Positions 58,793 through 59,017 of a DNA stretch of 59,017 bases are shown one piece after another (position 1 is the first letter of the stretch; each line of letters begins with the position of its first letter). The notes beneath the pieces are model-generated. The model made no database searches. It had not been told where the DNA came from and worked only from the letters and a program-made list of their open reading frames with translations. The translations under genes were made by a program, and so were the position numbers. Source of the DNA: an uncultured Oscillospiraceae bacterium (GTDB taxonomy: Bacteria; Bacillota; Clostridia; Oscillospirales; Oscillospiraceae); assembly GCA_934574095.1 (NCBI GenBank), contig CAKTMW010000005.1, forward strand, positions 1-59,017, written 5' to 3'.

Positions 58793-59017
58793 TCAGTCCA
58801 TTCTTCTTGCAAGCTCGCTTGCTGCGTGACGGCGCTCATCCGAATACGGTGAGGTCAGGCGAACGGCAAAGCGCTTACGGTCGATTTCAAAGGTCAGCCC
58901 GCCCTGTTCGTCATCGTCGGTCTGCCTGCACAGATTGGGATATCCTTTCCTATCCGCGACGGTCGCAACGATAGCGACGGTTGCTCTGACAGTATCATTT
59001 TCACCGTTGCAACCGTC
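58793..59017 (-). CDS. 3' part of an ICE-type gene, cut by the window edge
   Basis: On the minus strand an open frame enters from the right edge and runs 74 codons to a TGA at 58795-58793. It reads ATVAIVATVADRKGYPNLCR, then QTDDDEQGGLTFEIDRKRFA, and closes SDERRHAASELARRMD. No start is in the window. The sequence resembles C-terminal parts of conserved proteins in Clostridia conjugative elements that I recall only vaguely. It has the GC-rich codon use of region 1, unlike the restriction cassette, so a second (or the same type of) element continues to the right. Confidence 0.6.
   Translation of the reverse strand, partial: DGCNGENDTVRATVAIVATVADRKGYPNLCRQTDDDEQGGLTFEIDRKRFAVRLTSPYSDERRHAASELARRMD

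Noticed and set aside
58753..58974. 73-aa plus-strand ORF at the right edge
   Set aside because: The opposite strand carries a continuous, more protein-like frame entering from outside the window.

Overview
The window looks like a chromosome segment of a GC-rich, spore-forming, gut-type Firmicute, probably Oscillospiraceae (Ruminococcaceae sensu lato). The evidence is a Spo0A gene, LuxS, the rplU-prp-rpmA cluster with an N-terminally extended L27, TmcAL, Obg, M56/BlaI sensor cassettes, and conjugation genes of the type found in Clostridia integrative elements. The family assignment is an inference from gene content. No 16S gene is present.

Region 1 (1-19.7 kb) is the conjugation and accessory part of an integrative conjugative element (ICE), almost all on the minus strand. 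In order of transcription it holds: a small Cys-rich protein, an ArdA-like protein and two conserved ICE proteins; a lipoprotein; a pilus operon (thioester-domain adhesin, backbone pilin, class C sortase); a chimeric sortase/D12-methylase ORF; DUF3849 and DUF3852 proteins; TrbL/VirB6-like; a double ribbon-helix-helix protein; PrgI/VirB3-like; a VirB4 amino-terminal-like protein; DUF3846; VirB4 ATPase; an NlpC/P60 hydrolase; and small proteins. No relaxase, VirD4 coupling protein or integrase is seen. The left edge is broken: a truncated ICE gene is joined to a truncated DUF4238 gene near 1731, followed by an AT-rich unknown gene. The right edge is a 270-bp array of five stem-loops next to two tRNA-Leu genes.

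Region 2 (19.7-43.2 kb) is core chromosome. It has a sirtuin, a cation diffusion facilitator, an NhaC antiporter and a zinc-ribbon protein; spo0A convergent with tmcAL; mtnN-luxS (methylthioadenosine/SAH recycling and AI-2); rplU-prp-rpmA with its own promoter and leader; a sugar ABC ATPase; an azlCD/small membrane protein/ridA/phzF operon divergent from a LysR gene; obg; a LacI-regulated sugar ABC operon lacking its own ATPase, followed by malQ; and a uracil permease. The permease is preceded by a leader peptide whose stop codon lies in an intrinsic terminator, the architecture of enterobacterial pyrBI attenuation.

Region 3 (43.4-53.75 kb) is a block of envelope-sensing regulators: ECF sigma plus a membrane partner, a TetR regulator with a palindromic operator, two tandem BlaI/M56 (BlaR1-like) cassettes with different sensor domains, and a MerR-RDD membrane-bound regulator behind a 19-bp-spacer promoter.

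Region 4 (53.76-59.0 kb) is AT-rich accessory DNA. It begins at a 12-bp sequence identical to the end of guaA (Glu-Trp-Glu-stop), a known ICE attachment site, in the orientation expected for the far end of an element inserted in guaA beyond the right edge. It carries a DUF5343 + Swt1-type HEPN pair, a controller/restriction endonuclease/N6-adenine methyltransferase system, and at the edge the 3' part of another gene, probably of ICE type.
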